In this document: positions 24,929-33,831 of the stretch, piece after piece
How the letters are laid out: each line of letters opens with the position of its first letter
Position numbering within the stretch: position 1 is the first letter of the stretch
Assembly (NCBI RefSeq): GCF_024171735.1
Contig: NZ_JAMTCH010000006.1
Location: forward strand, 186,001 to 250,000
DNA length: 64,000 nucleotides
Direction: 5' to 3'
DNA from: Prauserella alba
Lineage (GTDB): Bacteria > Actinomycetota > Actinomycetes > Mycobacteriales > Pseudonocardiaceae
The notes under the pieces: model-generated
Told to the model about the DNA's origin: nothing
Seen by the model: the letters and a program-made list of their open reading frames with translations, nothing else
The model's database searches: none
Made by a program: the position numbers and the translations under genes

Positions 24929-26188
24929 ATGATCGACCGCGCCGCCTGTGAGATCCGCGACCAGAACGACCCGCTGCGCGCTTTCCGCGAGGACTTCGTC
25001 CTCCCTCCCGGCACCATCTATCTGGACGGCAACTCACTCGGCGCGCAACCCGCCGCTGCCGCGGCTCGCGCACACGAGGTTGTCACGAACGAGTGGGGAA
25101 CCGGGCTCATCCGCTCCTGGAACACGGCCGGATGGTTCGAACTTCCGGTCGAGCTGGGCGAGAAGATCTCCGGCCTCGTCGGCGGTGGTGCAGGAGCCAC
25201 GGTCGTGACGGACTCCACGTCGATCAATCTGTTCAAGGCGGCCTCCGCGGCACTGGACATCCAGGCCGAGGACGCCCCGGGCCGCACGGTCATCCTCACC
25301 CAGCGCGAGAACTTCCCCACGGACATCTACATACTCCAGGGGTTGGCGCGGCAGCTCGGCGGCGACTACGAAGTGCGTCTCGTCGACGACGCCGAGGTGG
25401 CAGCAGGCTTGCCCACGGCCCTGACCGACGACGTGGCACTGGTCGTGCTGAGCCACGTGAACTACCGCACCGGACGGCTGTTCGACATGGCGTCGACGAC
25501 CGAGGCGATCCACGCCCGCGGCGCCACCGTGATCTGGGACCTGTGCCATTCGGCAGGCGCACTGGAGGTCGACCTCGCCGGATCCGGTGCGGACATGGCG
25601 ATCGGGTGCACGTACAAGTTCCTCAACGGCGGTCCCGGGTCGCCGGCCTTCATCTGGGTGTCCGGGGCACTGCAGAACCGGTTCGCCCAGCCCCTGTCGG
25701 GCTGGTGGGGCCACGCGAACCCGTTCGACATGGTGGCCGACTACGCTCCCGCCGACGGCATTCGCCGCTTCCTCACCGGCACGCAGGCCATCCTGTCCAT
25801 GTCCGTCGCCGAGGTCGGTCTCGACATCTTCGCCAGGGCGGACATGGCTGCGGTGCGGTCCAAATCGCTCGAGCTGTCCGACCTGTTCATGACGCTGGTC
25901 GAGCAGCAACTACCGCACCATCCGATCGAGATCGTGACCCCACGCGAGCGCGAACACCGGGGTTCCCAGGTCTCGATCACACACCCGGAGGGCTTCGCCG
26001 TCATGAGCGCCCTGATCGAGCGCGGAATCATCGGCGACTACCGCGAACCGTCGGTGCTGCGGTTCGGCCTCACGCCGCTCTACGTCGGTTTCACCGATGT
26101 CTGGGACACGGTCGAGGCCCTGCGCGACATCCTCGACAACCGCCGCTGGGACCTTCCCCGTCACCAGGTGCGCGGCTCCGTCACCTGA
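24929..26188 (+). CDS. kynU: Kynureninase
   Basis: 419 residues from an ATG at 24929 with AAGGGAG ten bases upstream (a GTG at 24890 is in frame). A PLP fold-type I enzyme: N-terminal YLDGNSLGAQP, DSTSINLFK phosphate-binding region, IWDLCHSAGALEVDL with the PLP-contacting Asp near 204, Lys230 in GCTYKFLNGGPG forming the Schiff base, and GWWGHANPFDM. It cleaves kynurenine to anthranilate and alanine. Divergent from kynB; followed by the convergent AsnC regulator. Confidence 0.93.
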   Translation: MIDRAACEIRDQNDPLRAFREDFVLPPGTIYLDGNSLGAQPAAAAARAHEVVTNEWGTGLIRSWNTAGWFELPVELGEKISGLVGGGAGATVVTDSTSINLFKAASAALDIQAEDAPGRTVILTQRENFPTDIYILQGLARQLGGDYEVRLVDDAEVAAGLPTALTDDVALVVLSHVNYRTGRLFDMASTTEAIHARGATVIWDLCHSAGALEVDLAGSGADMAIGCTYKFLNGGPGSPAFIWVSGALQNRFAQPLSGWWGHANPFDMVADYAPADGIRRFLTGTQAILSMSVAEVGLDIFARADMAAVRSKSLELSDLFMTLVEQQLPHHPIEIVTPREREHRGSQVSITHPEGFAVMSALIERGIIGDYREPSVLRFGLTPLYVGFTDVWDTVEALRDILDNRRWDLPRHQVRGSVT

Positions 26189-26271
26189 CCACACGGTCGG
26201 CAGGCCGGGGCCGTGATCACCCGGCTCCGGTTGCGGGAGTCCGACCCGCGGTGAGACGTCCTCGGACGGGG

Positions 26272-26715
26272 CTATCCCGGCTCGGGGCCCACGACACGGG
26301 TGTGGTTGACGGGTGTCGAGAGCACCATCGTGCTCGAAGGGCGTCCGTAGCGGGCCAGCCGGTCGATCAGATCCTCGAAGGCGGCCATCGATTCGGCGGC
26401 CACTTTCAGGACGCTGCACATGTCGCCGGTGACACGGTGGATCTCCCGAATCTCCGGCCACTCGGCGACCTCCGGGTCACGGAGCACACAACGTGGTCCG
26501 TGACAACTCATGTGTATGAAGGCGGCCACCGTCCAGCCGACGCTGCCGAGATCGACATGGGCGTGATAGCCGGTGATGACCCCGGCCTCCTCGAGTCTGC
26601 GCACGCGTTCGGTGACGGCGGGCGGCGACAGGTGCACTCGCCGCGACAGCTCGCTGAACGACAGCCGTGCATTGTCCTGCAGCTCCCGCAGGATCTCCCA
26701 GTCCATGCTGTCCAC
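26272..26715 (-). CDS. Lrp/AsnC-family regulator of the kyn genes
   Basis: 147 residues from a GTG at 26715 with AAAGGG seven bases upstream (ATG at 26706 is the alternative). Single AsnC HTH (MDWEILRELQDNARLSFSELSRRVHLSPPAVTERVRRLEEAGVI) followed by the ligand-binding alpha/beta domain. It lies between kynU and kynA and is divergent from kynA, the arrangement expected for a KynR-type regulator responding to kynurenine or tryptophan. The 123-bp gap to kynA contains a short inverted repeat. Confidence 0.88.
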   Translation of the reverse strand: MDSMDWEILRELQDNARLSFSELSRRVHLSPPAVTERVRRLEEAGVITGYHAHVDLGSVGWTVAAFIHMSCHGPRCVLRDPEVAEWPEIREIHRVTGDMCSVLKVAAESMAAFEDLIDRLARYGRPSSTMVLSTPVNHTRVVGPEPG

Positions 26716-26745
26716 CTGGCAACCCTTTCGTTCGTTAAGTGCCGG

Positions 26746-26769
26746 CGAGGATATGCCGGGAGATCCTCG
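26746..26769. promoter_or_regulatory. Inverted repeat in the asnC-kynA gap
   Basis: CGAGGAT (26746-26752) and ATCCTCG (26763-26769) form seven-base perfect arms 10 bp apart in the divergent gap. It is a candidate AsnC-family operator for both genes. The arms are short, so the call is tentative. Confidence 0.35.
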
Positions 26770-26838
26770 GCAGGAAGCCCGGAAGACCGTCGAGCCGGCA
26801 TTCCACCCGGCGCCGGTCACCAGCCAGGATCGGTCCCC

Positions 26839-27693
26839 ATGGAGTCCACGACCCGAGTGGCCGGCAACAGGGCGCCCGATGACGGAGCCGACGACAGGGC
26901 ACCCGACGACCGAGTGCCCTACGACCGGTACGTCCACGCCGGAACGCTGCACCGTCTACAACAGACGAACACGGGCGATCCGGGCGAGATGTCGTTCCTG
27001 GTGATCTCCCAGATCATGGAGCTCTACTTCAAGCTCGTCGACTTCGAGCTCCGTACGGCACAACGTGCGCTGCGGGACGACGAGGTCTGGACCTCGTTGG
27101 CCCCACTCCGCAGGGCGGCACTCCACCTGGAGGGGCTCAACGCGAGCTGGCAGGGGCTGCGCTGGATGTCACCCGCGGATTTCAACCGCTTCCGCGCCGA
27201 CCTCGGCGATGCCTCCGGCATGCAGTCGGCGATGTACCGCCAGCTGGAGTTCCGCCTGGGGCTCAAGACGGCTTCGTTGATCCGTCCACACCGCGTCGAC
27301 CCTGAACAGCACCAGGCACTCCGGCGGACCCTGGCCGAGCCGAGCGTGTGGGACGACGCGATCGCCGTACTCGCCCGCCGCGGCTACGACATCCCGGCCG
27401 CGCTACTCGAACGCGACCATGCGGTCGAGCACGAACCGGACACCGCCGTGGAGACGGCCTGGGCGGACGTGCTCGCCGACGACGGTCCCGGCAACCACCT
27501 GCGGCTGCTCGCCGATGCTCTGACGGAGGTCGCCGAGCAGTTCGCCGAGTGGCGGTACCGCCATCTCAGTGCTGTCCGCCGCGCGATGGGCGCCAAATCC
27601 GGCACCGGTGGGACCAACGGTGTCGGCTGGTTGGAGCGGAGCATGAACCGGGTGGTGTTCCCCGAGCTCTGGTCCGCCCGCACCCACGTGTGA
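26839..27693 (+). CDS. kynA: Tryptophan 2,3-dioxygenase
   Basis: 284 residues from an ATG at 26839. The family core is present: EMSFLVISQIMELYFKLVDFEL, SPADFNRFRADLGDASGMQSAMYRQLE with the Arg that binds the substrate carboxylate, axial haem His in EWRYRHLSAVRRAMG, and KSGTGGTNGVGWL. It opens the indole ring of tryptophan to N-formylkynurenine. One notable change: the distal His that precedes Gln in classic enzymes (HQ) is Ser57 here (SQ), as in mammalian IDO. The first 30 residues are Asp-rich and probably disordered. Divergent from the AsnC gene. Confidence 0.9.
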   Translation: MESTTRVAGNRAPDDGADDRAPDDRVPYDRYVHAGTLHRLQQTNTGDPGEMSFLVISQIMELYFKLVDFELRTAQRALRDDEVWTSLAPLRRAALHLEGLNASWQGLRWMSPADFNRFRADLGDASGMQSAMYRQLEFRLGLKTASLIRPHRVDPEQHQALRRTLAEPSVWDDAIAVLARRGYDIPAALLERDHAVEHEPDTAVETAWADVLADDGPGNHLRLLADALTEVAEQFAEWRYRHLSAVRRAMGAKSGTGGTNGVGWLERSMNRVVFPELWSARTHV

Positions 27694-27718
27694 GCAGCGA
27701 TGCCGTGATCGACGCGGG

Positions 27719-28921
27719 TCAGCCGCTCACCTGCTCGGGCAGTAGCCTGACCGCCTGCAACGCGAGATACAGCCGTGTCACGTCGACCGGGCTGCGCGGA
27801 TCGCGGCCGGTGAGCTGGGCGAGCTTGTTGAGCCGGTAGCGGACGGTGTTCTGGTGGCAGTGGATCACGTTGCCCGCGTCGGCCGCCGAGCCCTGGGCTC
27901 CGAACCACGCCTCCAAGGTGTCGAACAGGACGTCCCGCTCCTCGGCTGGCAGGTCGAACACCTTCTCGAACGTGCGCCGGGCGAGACCCACGCTCAGTTC
28001 GGGTGCGGCCGTGACGAGCGCGGCCACGCGGGCCTCGTCGAACCGGGTCACGACGTTACTCCCGGGAGTCGCGGCGTCGCGGGCCATCAGTGCCTGGGGC
28101 ACCGCCTGAGGCGTCGCGACGATCGACTCGAACACGTCGCTGACGCCCACTCGTCCGGTCGTGATGGAGGCCAGGTACTTGTTGAGACGATCGGTGCGGT
28201 AGGTCTTGGTCAGGGCGACCAGCCCGAGTTCGCTGTCGGCCTCGGACCGCCACACGGACCGGACGCCGAGTGAGCTCAGCGCCCGTTCGGCCGACACCGG
28301 TGGCCGGCTGCGCTCCATCGACTGGGGATCGGAGGCCACGACGACGAACCGGCCGACCTTGGGCAACCGCAGTGCGGCCGCGACGTCCGCGAGCCCCCGC
28401 CCCGTGGTCGTGATGCCGCTGAACAGCGCGGCGAGGGCCGCCTCGCGGAACCGGGAGTCGCGGAACAGCTGTTCGGTCTCCACGTCGCGGTATGCGGTGG
28501 TGAGCGCCTGGGACGACAGGTCGAGCGAGTTCCAGAGGATCGAGGCCGACCCGAGCAGCGCCTGACTCGCCTCGGGGTCGGCCCGGCACTGCCGGACGAG
28601 CTCGTGCCACAGATGCCGGGTACCGATCCGGTAGGCGTGCAGAACCGTGTCGAGCGGGACCCCGTCCTCGGCCCGTTCCCTGCCGGTACGGCGCGCGACG
28701 GTCGGCCTGTTGGCCTCGTTGCGGATCACGTTCTCCAACGCCGAGATGATGTTGGGGCGGACGGCGTCGGCCAGTTGCTGCTGGCTCATGTAGTCGACGT
28801 AGTAGGGCTCGTCCTCGCGGATCAGCCTCGCGATCTCCAGCGTCACCGCATCCAGGTCGTCGAGCAGCCGTTCGCTGGCGGTCACGACACGCGCGTCCGC
28901 CGTGGTGGCCGTGCCGGTCAT
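27719..28921 (-). CDS. PucR/CdaR-family transcriptional regulator
   Basis: 400 residues from an ATG at 28921 preceded by CGGAGG. The C-terminal PucR-type HTH is clear (CHQNTVRYRLNKLAQLTGRD, followed by LYLALQAVRLL), with a GGDEF-like/CdaR middle domain (VGRFVVVASDPQ, LGLVALTKTYRTDRL) and a helical N-terminal part. These proteins usually activate adjacent catabolic genes on binding a small molecule. It is divergent from the CoA ligase and ABC transporter genes, and is convergent with kynA 25 bp away. The target operon is therefore most likely 29.0-35.3 kb. Confidence 0.85.
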   Translation of the reverse strand: MTGTATTADARVVTASERLLDDLDAVTLEIARLIREDEPYYVDYMSQQQLADAVRPNIISALENVIRNEANRPTVARRTGRERAEDGVPLDTVLHAYRIGTRHLWHELVRQCRADPEASQALLGSASILWNSLDLSSQALTTAYRDVETEQLFRDSRFREAALAALFSGITTTGRGLADVAAALRLPKVGRFVVVASDPQSMERSRPPVSAERALSSLGVRSVWRSEADSELGLVALTKTYRTDRLNKYLASITTGRVGVSDVFESIVATPQAVPQALMARDAATPGSNVVTRFDEARVAALVTAAPELSVGLARRTFEKVFDLPAEERDVLFDTLEAWFGAQGSAADAGNVIHCHQNTVRYRLNKLAQLTGRDPRSPVDVTRLYLALQAVRLLPEQVSG

Positions 28922-29048
28922 GGAACCTCCGTTGTCGCCGAACACAAACATCGGGGCCGTACGTGAGTCCGGTCACTATGGCTGAACCGGGCGAGCTGGA
29001 CAAACCTTGGTGCCCGCGACATCCCCGACGGCGAGGACCGGAGTTGGC

Positions 29049-30533
29049 ATGAACCTGGCCGAGAACCTGGAGCGATCCTCCAGATTCCATGCGCGCGCCG
29101 CGGCCCTGTCCCTCGGCGACCAGGTGGTCAGCTACCGGGAACTCGAACACCAGAGCAGGCGGGTGGCCGGTTTCCTCGCGACGAAGGGGCTGCGGTCCGG
29201 GGAGCGCGTGGCGCTCATGCTTCCCAACGTCCTGGAGTTCGCGCCGCTGTACTACGGGATCCTGCGGGTCGGCGCGATCGTGGTGCCGCTGAGCATCCAC
29301 CTCACCGACCGTGAGGTGGCCTCGCGGCTCCGTGACTCCGGTGCGCGGTTGCTCTTCGCCTGGGAGTCGGTCGCCGCGGTGTGCCGGCCGATCGCCGGCG
29401 ACGTCGACCTCGTCGTCATGACTCCGGGTGGGCTCGCGTCACTGCCCGGCGACCCGTCCACGGTCGGCCGGGTCGCACCGCGCGATCCGGGCGACACGGC
29501 CGCGATTCTCTACACGGCCGGAACGACGGGCAGCCCCAAGGGTGCCGAGCTCACCCATGGCAATCTCGTGCAGAACGTCGAGATCGTCGCCCAGGAACTG
29601 GCGGAGCTGGCTCCCACCGACGTCGTCTTCGGTGCGCTGCCGCTGTTCCATTCGTTCGGCCAGACCGCAGTGCTGAACGCGGCGGTCCGCGCGGGCGCAT
29701 GCCTGGCACTGTTGCCCCGCTTCGACGTCGCGGACGCGTTCGCGACCCTGCAACGGAGCGGAGTCACGGTCATGCCCGCGTTCCCGACCATGTATGTGGG
29801 CCTGCTCAACCATCCGGCACGCGCCGACTTCGACCCGAGCAGGCTCCGGCTGTGCACCTCGGGCGGTTCGGCCCTCCCGGTCGAGGTCCTGCTCGCGTTC
29901 GAGCGGGTTTTCGACTGCGTGGTCCTCGAGGGATACGGCCTGTCAGAGACGTCGCCGGTGGCCGCGTGCAACAGCCCCGAACGCAGGCGCGTCGGCTCCA
30001 TCGGGTTCCCGGTGCGGGACGTCGAACTGCGCATCGTCGACGACGACGGCAACCCCGTCGTCGACGGCGAGATCGGCGAGATCGCCGTCCGCGGTCACAA
30101 CGTCATGAAGGGCTACTGGCGGCAACCGGAGGCGACGGTGGCGGCCGTGCCGGACGGGTGGCTGCGCACCGGCGACCTCGGACGACGGGACGAGGACGGG
30201 TTCTTCTACGTCGTCGACCGCAAGAACGAGTTGATCACGCGCGGTGGCCGCACCGTGTATCCGCGCGACATCGAAGAAGCGCTGTACGAACACCCGGCCG
30301 TTCTCGAGGCGGCCGTCATCGGTACCCCGGACACGAAGATGGGAGAGGAAATCGTCGCGCTCGTGACGCTGCGTCCCGGCGAGTCCGTCGGCAGTGACGA
30401 GCTCCGCACGTACGTCAAGGGAAAGCTCACGGCCGGCAACCACCCGCGGCACGTCGAGATCGTGCCCGAACTGCCCAAGACGTCGACCGGAAAGATCCTC
30501 AAACGCGAAATCAGGTTCGCCCGCGCGACCTGA
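29049..30533 (+). CDS. AMP-forming acyl-CoA ligase
   Basis: 494 residues of the ANL superfamily. Motifs in order: the P-loop YTAGTTGSPKGAELTH (about 158-173), LPLFHSFG, the A5 motif GYGLSETSP, A7 GWLRTGDLGRRDEDG and A8 RKNELITRGGRTVYPRDIEEAL, and the catalytic Lys near the end in KTSTGKILKREIR. It activates a carboxylic acid as its CoA thioester. ATG at 29049 has GGAG upstream. The substrate is probably what the downstream ABC system imports; aromatic or fatty acids are both plausible. Confidence 0.87.
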   Translation: MNLAENLERSSRFHARAAALSLGDQVVSYRELEHQSRRVAGFLATKGLRSGERVALMLPNVLEFAPLYYGILRVGAIVVPLSIHLTDREVASRLRDSGARLLFAWESVAAVCRPIAGDVDLVVMTPGGLASLPGDPSTVGRVAPRDPGDTAAILYTAGTTGSPKGAELTHGNLVQNVEIVAQELAELAPTDVVFGALPLFHSFGQTAVLNAAVRAGACLALLPRFDVADAFATLQRSGVTVMPAFPTMYVGLLNHPARADFDPSRLRLCTSGGSALPVEVLLAFERVFDCVVLEGYGLSETSPVAACNSPERRRVGSIGFPVRDVELRIVDDDGNPVVDGEIGEIAVRGHNVMKGYWRQPEATVAAVPDGWLRTGDLGRRDEDGFFYVVDRKNELITRGGRTVYPRDIEEALYEHPAVLEAAVIGTPDTKMGEEIVALVTLRPGESVGSDELRTYVKGKLTAGNHPRHVEIVPELPKTSTGKILKREIRFARAT

Positions 30534-30675
30534 CTCCGCTCCGCTCGGGTGCTGTCGCCGGCTGCGCGTCCGTCCCCCGTGCCAGCGACCGGTCCCCCGG
30601 CACCGTGACGGCCGGCCACACCGATCCCCACAACCCCACAAGATCGAGCCCGCCTCATTTCAAAGGAGAAATGCC

Positions 30676-31878
30676 ATGGCACCGATGCGAATTCGACCCG
30701 GCGCAACCGTCACCGCAGCGGTGTGTGCGGGTGTCCTGCTGGCCACCAGCGCCTGCGGCGGTGGCGGCGGATCCGGCTCCGACACGATCGTCATCGGCTA
30801 TTCGGGGCCGCTGAGCGGAGGGGCGGCCGCCTACGGCAAGAACATCCAGGACGGCCTGCAGCTCGCGATCGACGAGCTGAACAACCAGGGCGTCACCGTC
30901 GACGGCGAGCAGTACCGGGTGGAGCTGCGATCGCTGGACGACCAGTACGCCCCCGACGCGGCAGCGACCAACGCTCAGCGCCTCGCCGAGCAGGACGACG
31001 CCGCGGTCGTGTTCATCCCGCACGCCGGTGGCATCCAGGCCGCACAGGAGCTCAACTCCAGCCGCACCGAGTTCCTGCTCGGTGCCTACAGTTCCGACCC
31101 GAAGATCGTCGAGCAGGGCAACGAACTGACGATGATGATCCCGCCGAGCTTCGAGAGTTACGCGGAACCGTTCGTCGACAAACTCACGCGCAACGGCGAG
31201 AGCCGACTCGGCCTGCTGGGCACGGCCAGCGAGTACGGCCAGGAGTGGACCAAACTCGTGACCCAGGAATGGAAGAGCCGCGGCGGGCAGGTGCTCAGCG
31301 ACAACAGCATCGACTACGGCACTGTGTCCGACTTCGCCGGCCCCGTGTCGCGAACCCTTGCCGAGAACCCCGACGTGATCTTCCTCGGCGGGCCGTCCCA
31401 GCCGACCGCGGTGATCATCGAGGAGGCGCGCCGACAGGGTTACGAAGGTTCGTTCCTCCTCATGGACCAGGCGAAGTTCGAGGAGATGGAGGAGTTCACC
31501 GATCCGAAGAACCTCAACGACGCCATCGGCGTCAAGCCCGTGCGGAACTACGACGACCCGGGGACCGAGGACCTGCTCGACGCCTATGCCGAGAAGGTCA
31601 CCAAGAAGCGGCCGGTGACGAGCGAGGTCGCGCTCAACTACCAGAGCGCCGCCATCGTCGTCGCCGCCATGGAGCAGGCGGGCAGCATCGACGACCCGAC
31701 GGCGATTCGCGAGGCCATCCCGGACGCGATCGGCGAGGTCGGCGAGCAGTTCCACGTCTCGGGCTTCCCCACCGAGATCACCGACGCCGGGCACCTGCGT
31801 AACCAGGACCTGGAAGCCGCATACCGCACGCCGGACGGCGAGTACGAGTACCTGCCCATCGAACAGCCCGACGAGTGA
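30676..31878 (+). CDS. Liv-type ABC transporter substrate-binding lipoprotein
   Basis: 400 residues from an ATG at 30676 with AAAGGAG upstream. The N-terminus has a lipoprotein signal ending in LLATSAC, so the mature protein is lipid-anchored at the outer membrane face. The rest is a periplasmic-binding protein of the LivJ/LivK class: IVIGYSGPLSGGAAAYGKNIQDGLQLAIDELN, AATNAQRLAEQDDAAVVFIPHAGG and LNYQSAAIVVAAMEQAG. It delivers ligand to the LivHMGF genes that follow. Ligand may be a branched amino acid or, from the neighbours, a carboxylate. Confidence 0.9.
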   Translation: MAPMRIRPGATVTAAVCAGVLLATSACGGGGGSGSDTIVIGYSGPLSGGAAAYGKNIQDGLQLAIDELNNQGVTVDGEQYRVELRSLDDQYAPDAAATNAQRLAEQDDAAVVFIPHAGGIQAAQELNSSRTEFLLGAYSSDPKIVEQGNELTMMIPPSFESYAEPFVDKLTRNGESRLGLLGTASEYGQEWTKLVTQEWKSRGGQVLSDNSIDYGTVSDFAGPVSRTLAENPDVIFLGGPSQPTAVIIEEARRQGYEGSFLLMDQAKFEEMEEFTDPKNLNDAIGVKPVRNYDDPGTEDLLDAYAEKVTKKRPVTSEVALNYQSAAIVVAAMEQAGSIDDPTAIREAIPDAIGEVGEQFHVSGFPTEITDAGHLRNQDLEAAYRTPDGEYEYLPIEQPDE

Positions 31879-31927
31879 TCGGCCCGACCGTGCCCACGGA
31901 TAGCCGACGACTCTCCAAGGACGGCCC

Positions 31928-32794
31928 ATGACCCTGTTCATCCAACAGCTGTTCGACGGTCTGGCGCTCGGTGGCGTGTACTGTCTGGCCGCGATCGGGC
32001 TGACCCTCATCTTCGGTGTGCTGCGGATTCCGAACCTGGCCCATGGCACCCTGTACATGCTGGGCGCCTACGTCACGTACTTCTTCCTCGTGACGGTCGG
32101 AGTCCCCTACGTCGCCGCGATCGGCCTCGCCGCCGTCGTCCTGGCCGTGATCGGAGTCCTGCTGGAACGCGTCGTGTTCCATCCACTCCGTAACGCCCCG
32201 CACACCCACCACATGATCGCTGCGGTCGGCGCGATGTTCTTCTTCCAGGCGGTCGCGCAGGCCATCTGGGGCGCCGACTTCCGGCGCATGGACTCGCCCA
32301 TCAGCGGGAGTGTGACGATCCTGGGCGCCCAGATCTCCTGGCAGCGGATCGTCATCGTCGTCACGGCGGTGATCGTGCTGGGACTGTTGACCTGGTTCAT
32401 CAAACGGTCGATCCACGGCCAGACCATCGAGGCCATCGAGCAGGACCGCACCGGTTCCTCGCTCGTCGGGATCAGCCCCAGCCGGGTCTCGATGCTCACG
32501 TTCGGGCTCGCGGCGGCGCTCGCCACCGTCGCCGCCGGGCTCGTGGCCCCGATCAATCTGCTGGCACCCACGATGGGCGACGCGCTCAGCCTCAAGGTGT
32601 TCGCGATCATCATCCTCGGTGGCCTCGGTTCGCTGCCGGGGGCCATCGTGGGCGGCTTCACCCTGGCGCTCGCCGAGGTGATGACCTCGACCTACGTCTC
32701 GGCCGCCGCCGGTGAGGGCATCGCGTTCGCGGTCATCGTGCTCGTGCTGGCCATCCGGCCCACCGGGCTGTTCGCAAGGGCGGTGCAGCGATGA
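31928..32794 (+). CDS. livH: Liv-type ABC transporter permease (LivH-like)
   Basis: 288 residues, eight or so hydrophobic segments, with the LivH marks QQLFDGLALGGVYCLAAIGLTLIFGVLRIPNLAHGTLYMLGAY near the start and KVFAIIILGGLGSLPGAIVGGFTLALAE near the end (the cytoplasmic loop contacting the ATPase). It forms the membrane channel with LivM. It ends in an ATGA overlap with the next gene. Confidence 0.92.
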   Translation: MTLFIQQLFDGLALGGVYCLAAIGLTLIFGVLRIPNLAHGTLYMLGAYVTYFFLVTVGVPYVAAIGLAAVVLAVIGVLLERVVFHPLRNAPHTHHMIAAVGAMFFFQAVAQAIWGADFRRMDSPISGSVTILGAQISWQRIVIVVTAVIVLGLLTWFIKRSIHGQTIEAIEQDRTGSSLVGISPSRVSMLTFGLAAALATVAAGLVAPINLLAPTMGDALSLKVFAIIILGGLGSLPGAIVGGFTLALAEVMTSTYVSAAAGEGIAFAVIVLVLAIRPTGLFARAVQR

Positions 32795-33831
32795 CGACCT
32801 CCACATTCTCACCCCAACGACTCGGCACTCTGCTCGTGGCGCTGGCGCTGTTGCTGGCGCCGCTGACCCTCGGCGGCCAGGAGTACGTGCTGCGCGTGCT
32901 GACCGTCGGTGCGACCTACGCGATCGCCGTCTACGGCATGAATCTGATTCTCGGCCTGACCGGGCAGTTGTCCCTGGCACACGGCGGTTTCTTCGGCATC
33001 GGCGTGTACATCGTCGGCCTGCTGACCACCGACTACGACTGGGCGTTCTGGCCGTCGTTGCTGGTGGCGGTCGTCGTCACCGCCCTCGGCGGTTTCGTGT
33101 CGGGCGTGGTGGCGCTCCGTACCCGCGAGGAGTACTTCGCCATCTTCACCATGGCGATGGGCTTCATCATCTTTCTCGTGATCAGCCGCTGGGAGTCGGT
33201 CACGCACGCGCATTCCGGTGTCAGCGGTGTGAAGTTCCCCGAGGGTTTCGGACTGCTCGACTTCTCCGAACCGATCGTCATGTACTACCTGGTGCTGCTG
33301 TTCCTCCTCGGCGCGGCTTACGTCACCCATGCGGTCCGCCGTTCGGGCATCGGCCGCACGCTCGTGGCGATCCGCACGTCGGAGGATCTGGCGCGCTCGA
33401 TCGGCATCAACGTCGGTTTGAACAAGCAGCTCGCCTTCGCGGCGTCGACGACGTTCGCCGGCCTGGCAGGTGGCCTGTTCGCCGCGGTCCAGGGTTTCGT
33501 CGGGCCGAGCGCCGCCAGCATCGATCTCACTTTCGAGATGCTCATGTTCATCCTCGTCGGTGGGCTGGGCACGGTGCTGGGGCCGGTGGTCGGCACCTTC
33601 ATCGTGCTGTTCCTGTTCGAGTTCTTCCAGGATTTCGAGGCCTACCGATTCCTGGTGCTCGGACCGATCATCGTGGCGCTGGTGATCTTCGCCCCACGCG
33701 GCATCGTGGGCTATCTGAACGCGTTCGTCGGCAAGCTCCGATCCCGCGGCACAGGCGCCGGAACCGGTTCCGGCGGCCCGCCGGAGCACCGGTCGTCCGA
33801 TACCGCCACCGACGTGAAGGAGACGCTGTGA
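32791..33831 (+). CDS. livM: Liv-type ABC transporter permease (LivM-like)
   Basis: 346 residues. LivM pattern: ATYAIAVYGMNLILGLTGQLSLAHGGFFGIGVYIVG, RSGIGRTLVAIRTSEDLARSIGINV, and TFEMLMFILVGGLGTVLGPVVGTFIV. About ten membrane segments and a long hydrophilic C-terminal tail of some 30 residues (RSRGTGAGTGSGGPPEHRSS) unusual for the family. It overlaps livH (ATGA) and livG (GTGA). Confidence 0.92.
   Translation: MTTSTFSPQRLGTLLVALALLLAPLTLGGQEYVLRVLTVGATYAIAVYGMNLILGLTGQLSLAHGGFFGIGVYIVGLLTTDYDWAFWPSLLVAVVVTALGGFVSGVVALRTREEYFAIFTMAMGFIIFLVISRWESVTHAHSGVSGVKFPEGFGLLDFSEPIVMYYLVLLFLLGAAYVTHAVRRSGIGRTLVAIRTSEDLARSIGINVGLNKQLAFAASTTFAGLAGGLFAAVQGFVGPSAASIDLTFEMLMFILVGGLGTVLGPVVGTFIVLFLFEFFQDFEAYRFLVLGPIIVALVIFAPRGIVGYLNAFVGKLRSRGTGAGTGSGGPPEHRSSDTATDVKETL

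Noticed and set aside
26839-27693. Treating the tryptophan dioxygenase-like gene as a secondary-metabolite enzyme
   Set aside because: No biosynthetic genes are nearby, and kynB, kynU and an AsnC regulator surround it, so the catabolic reading is simpler.
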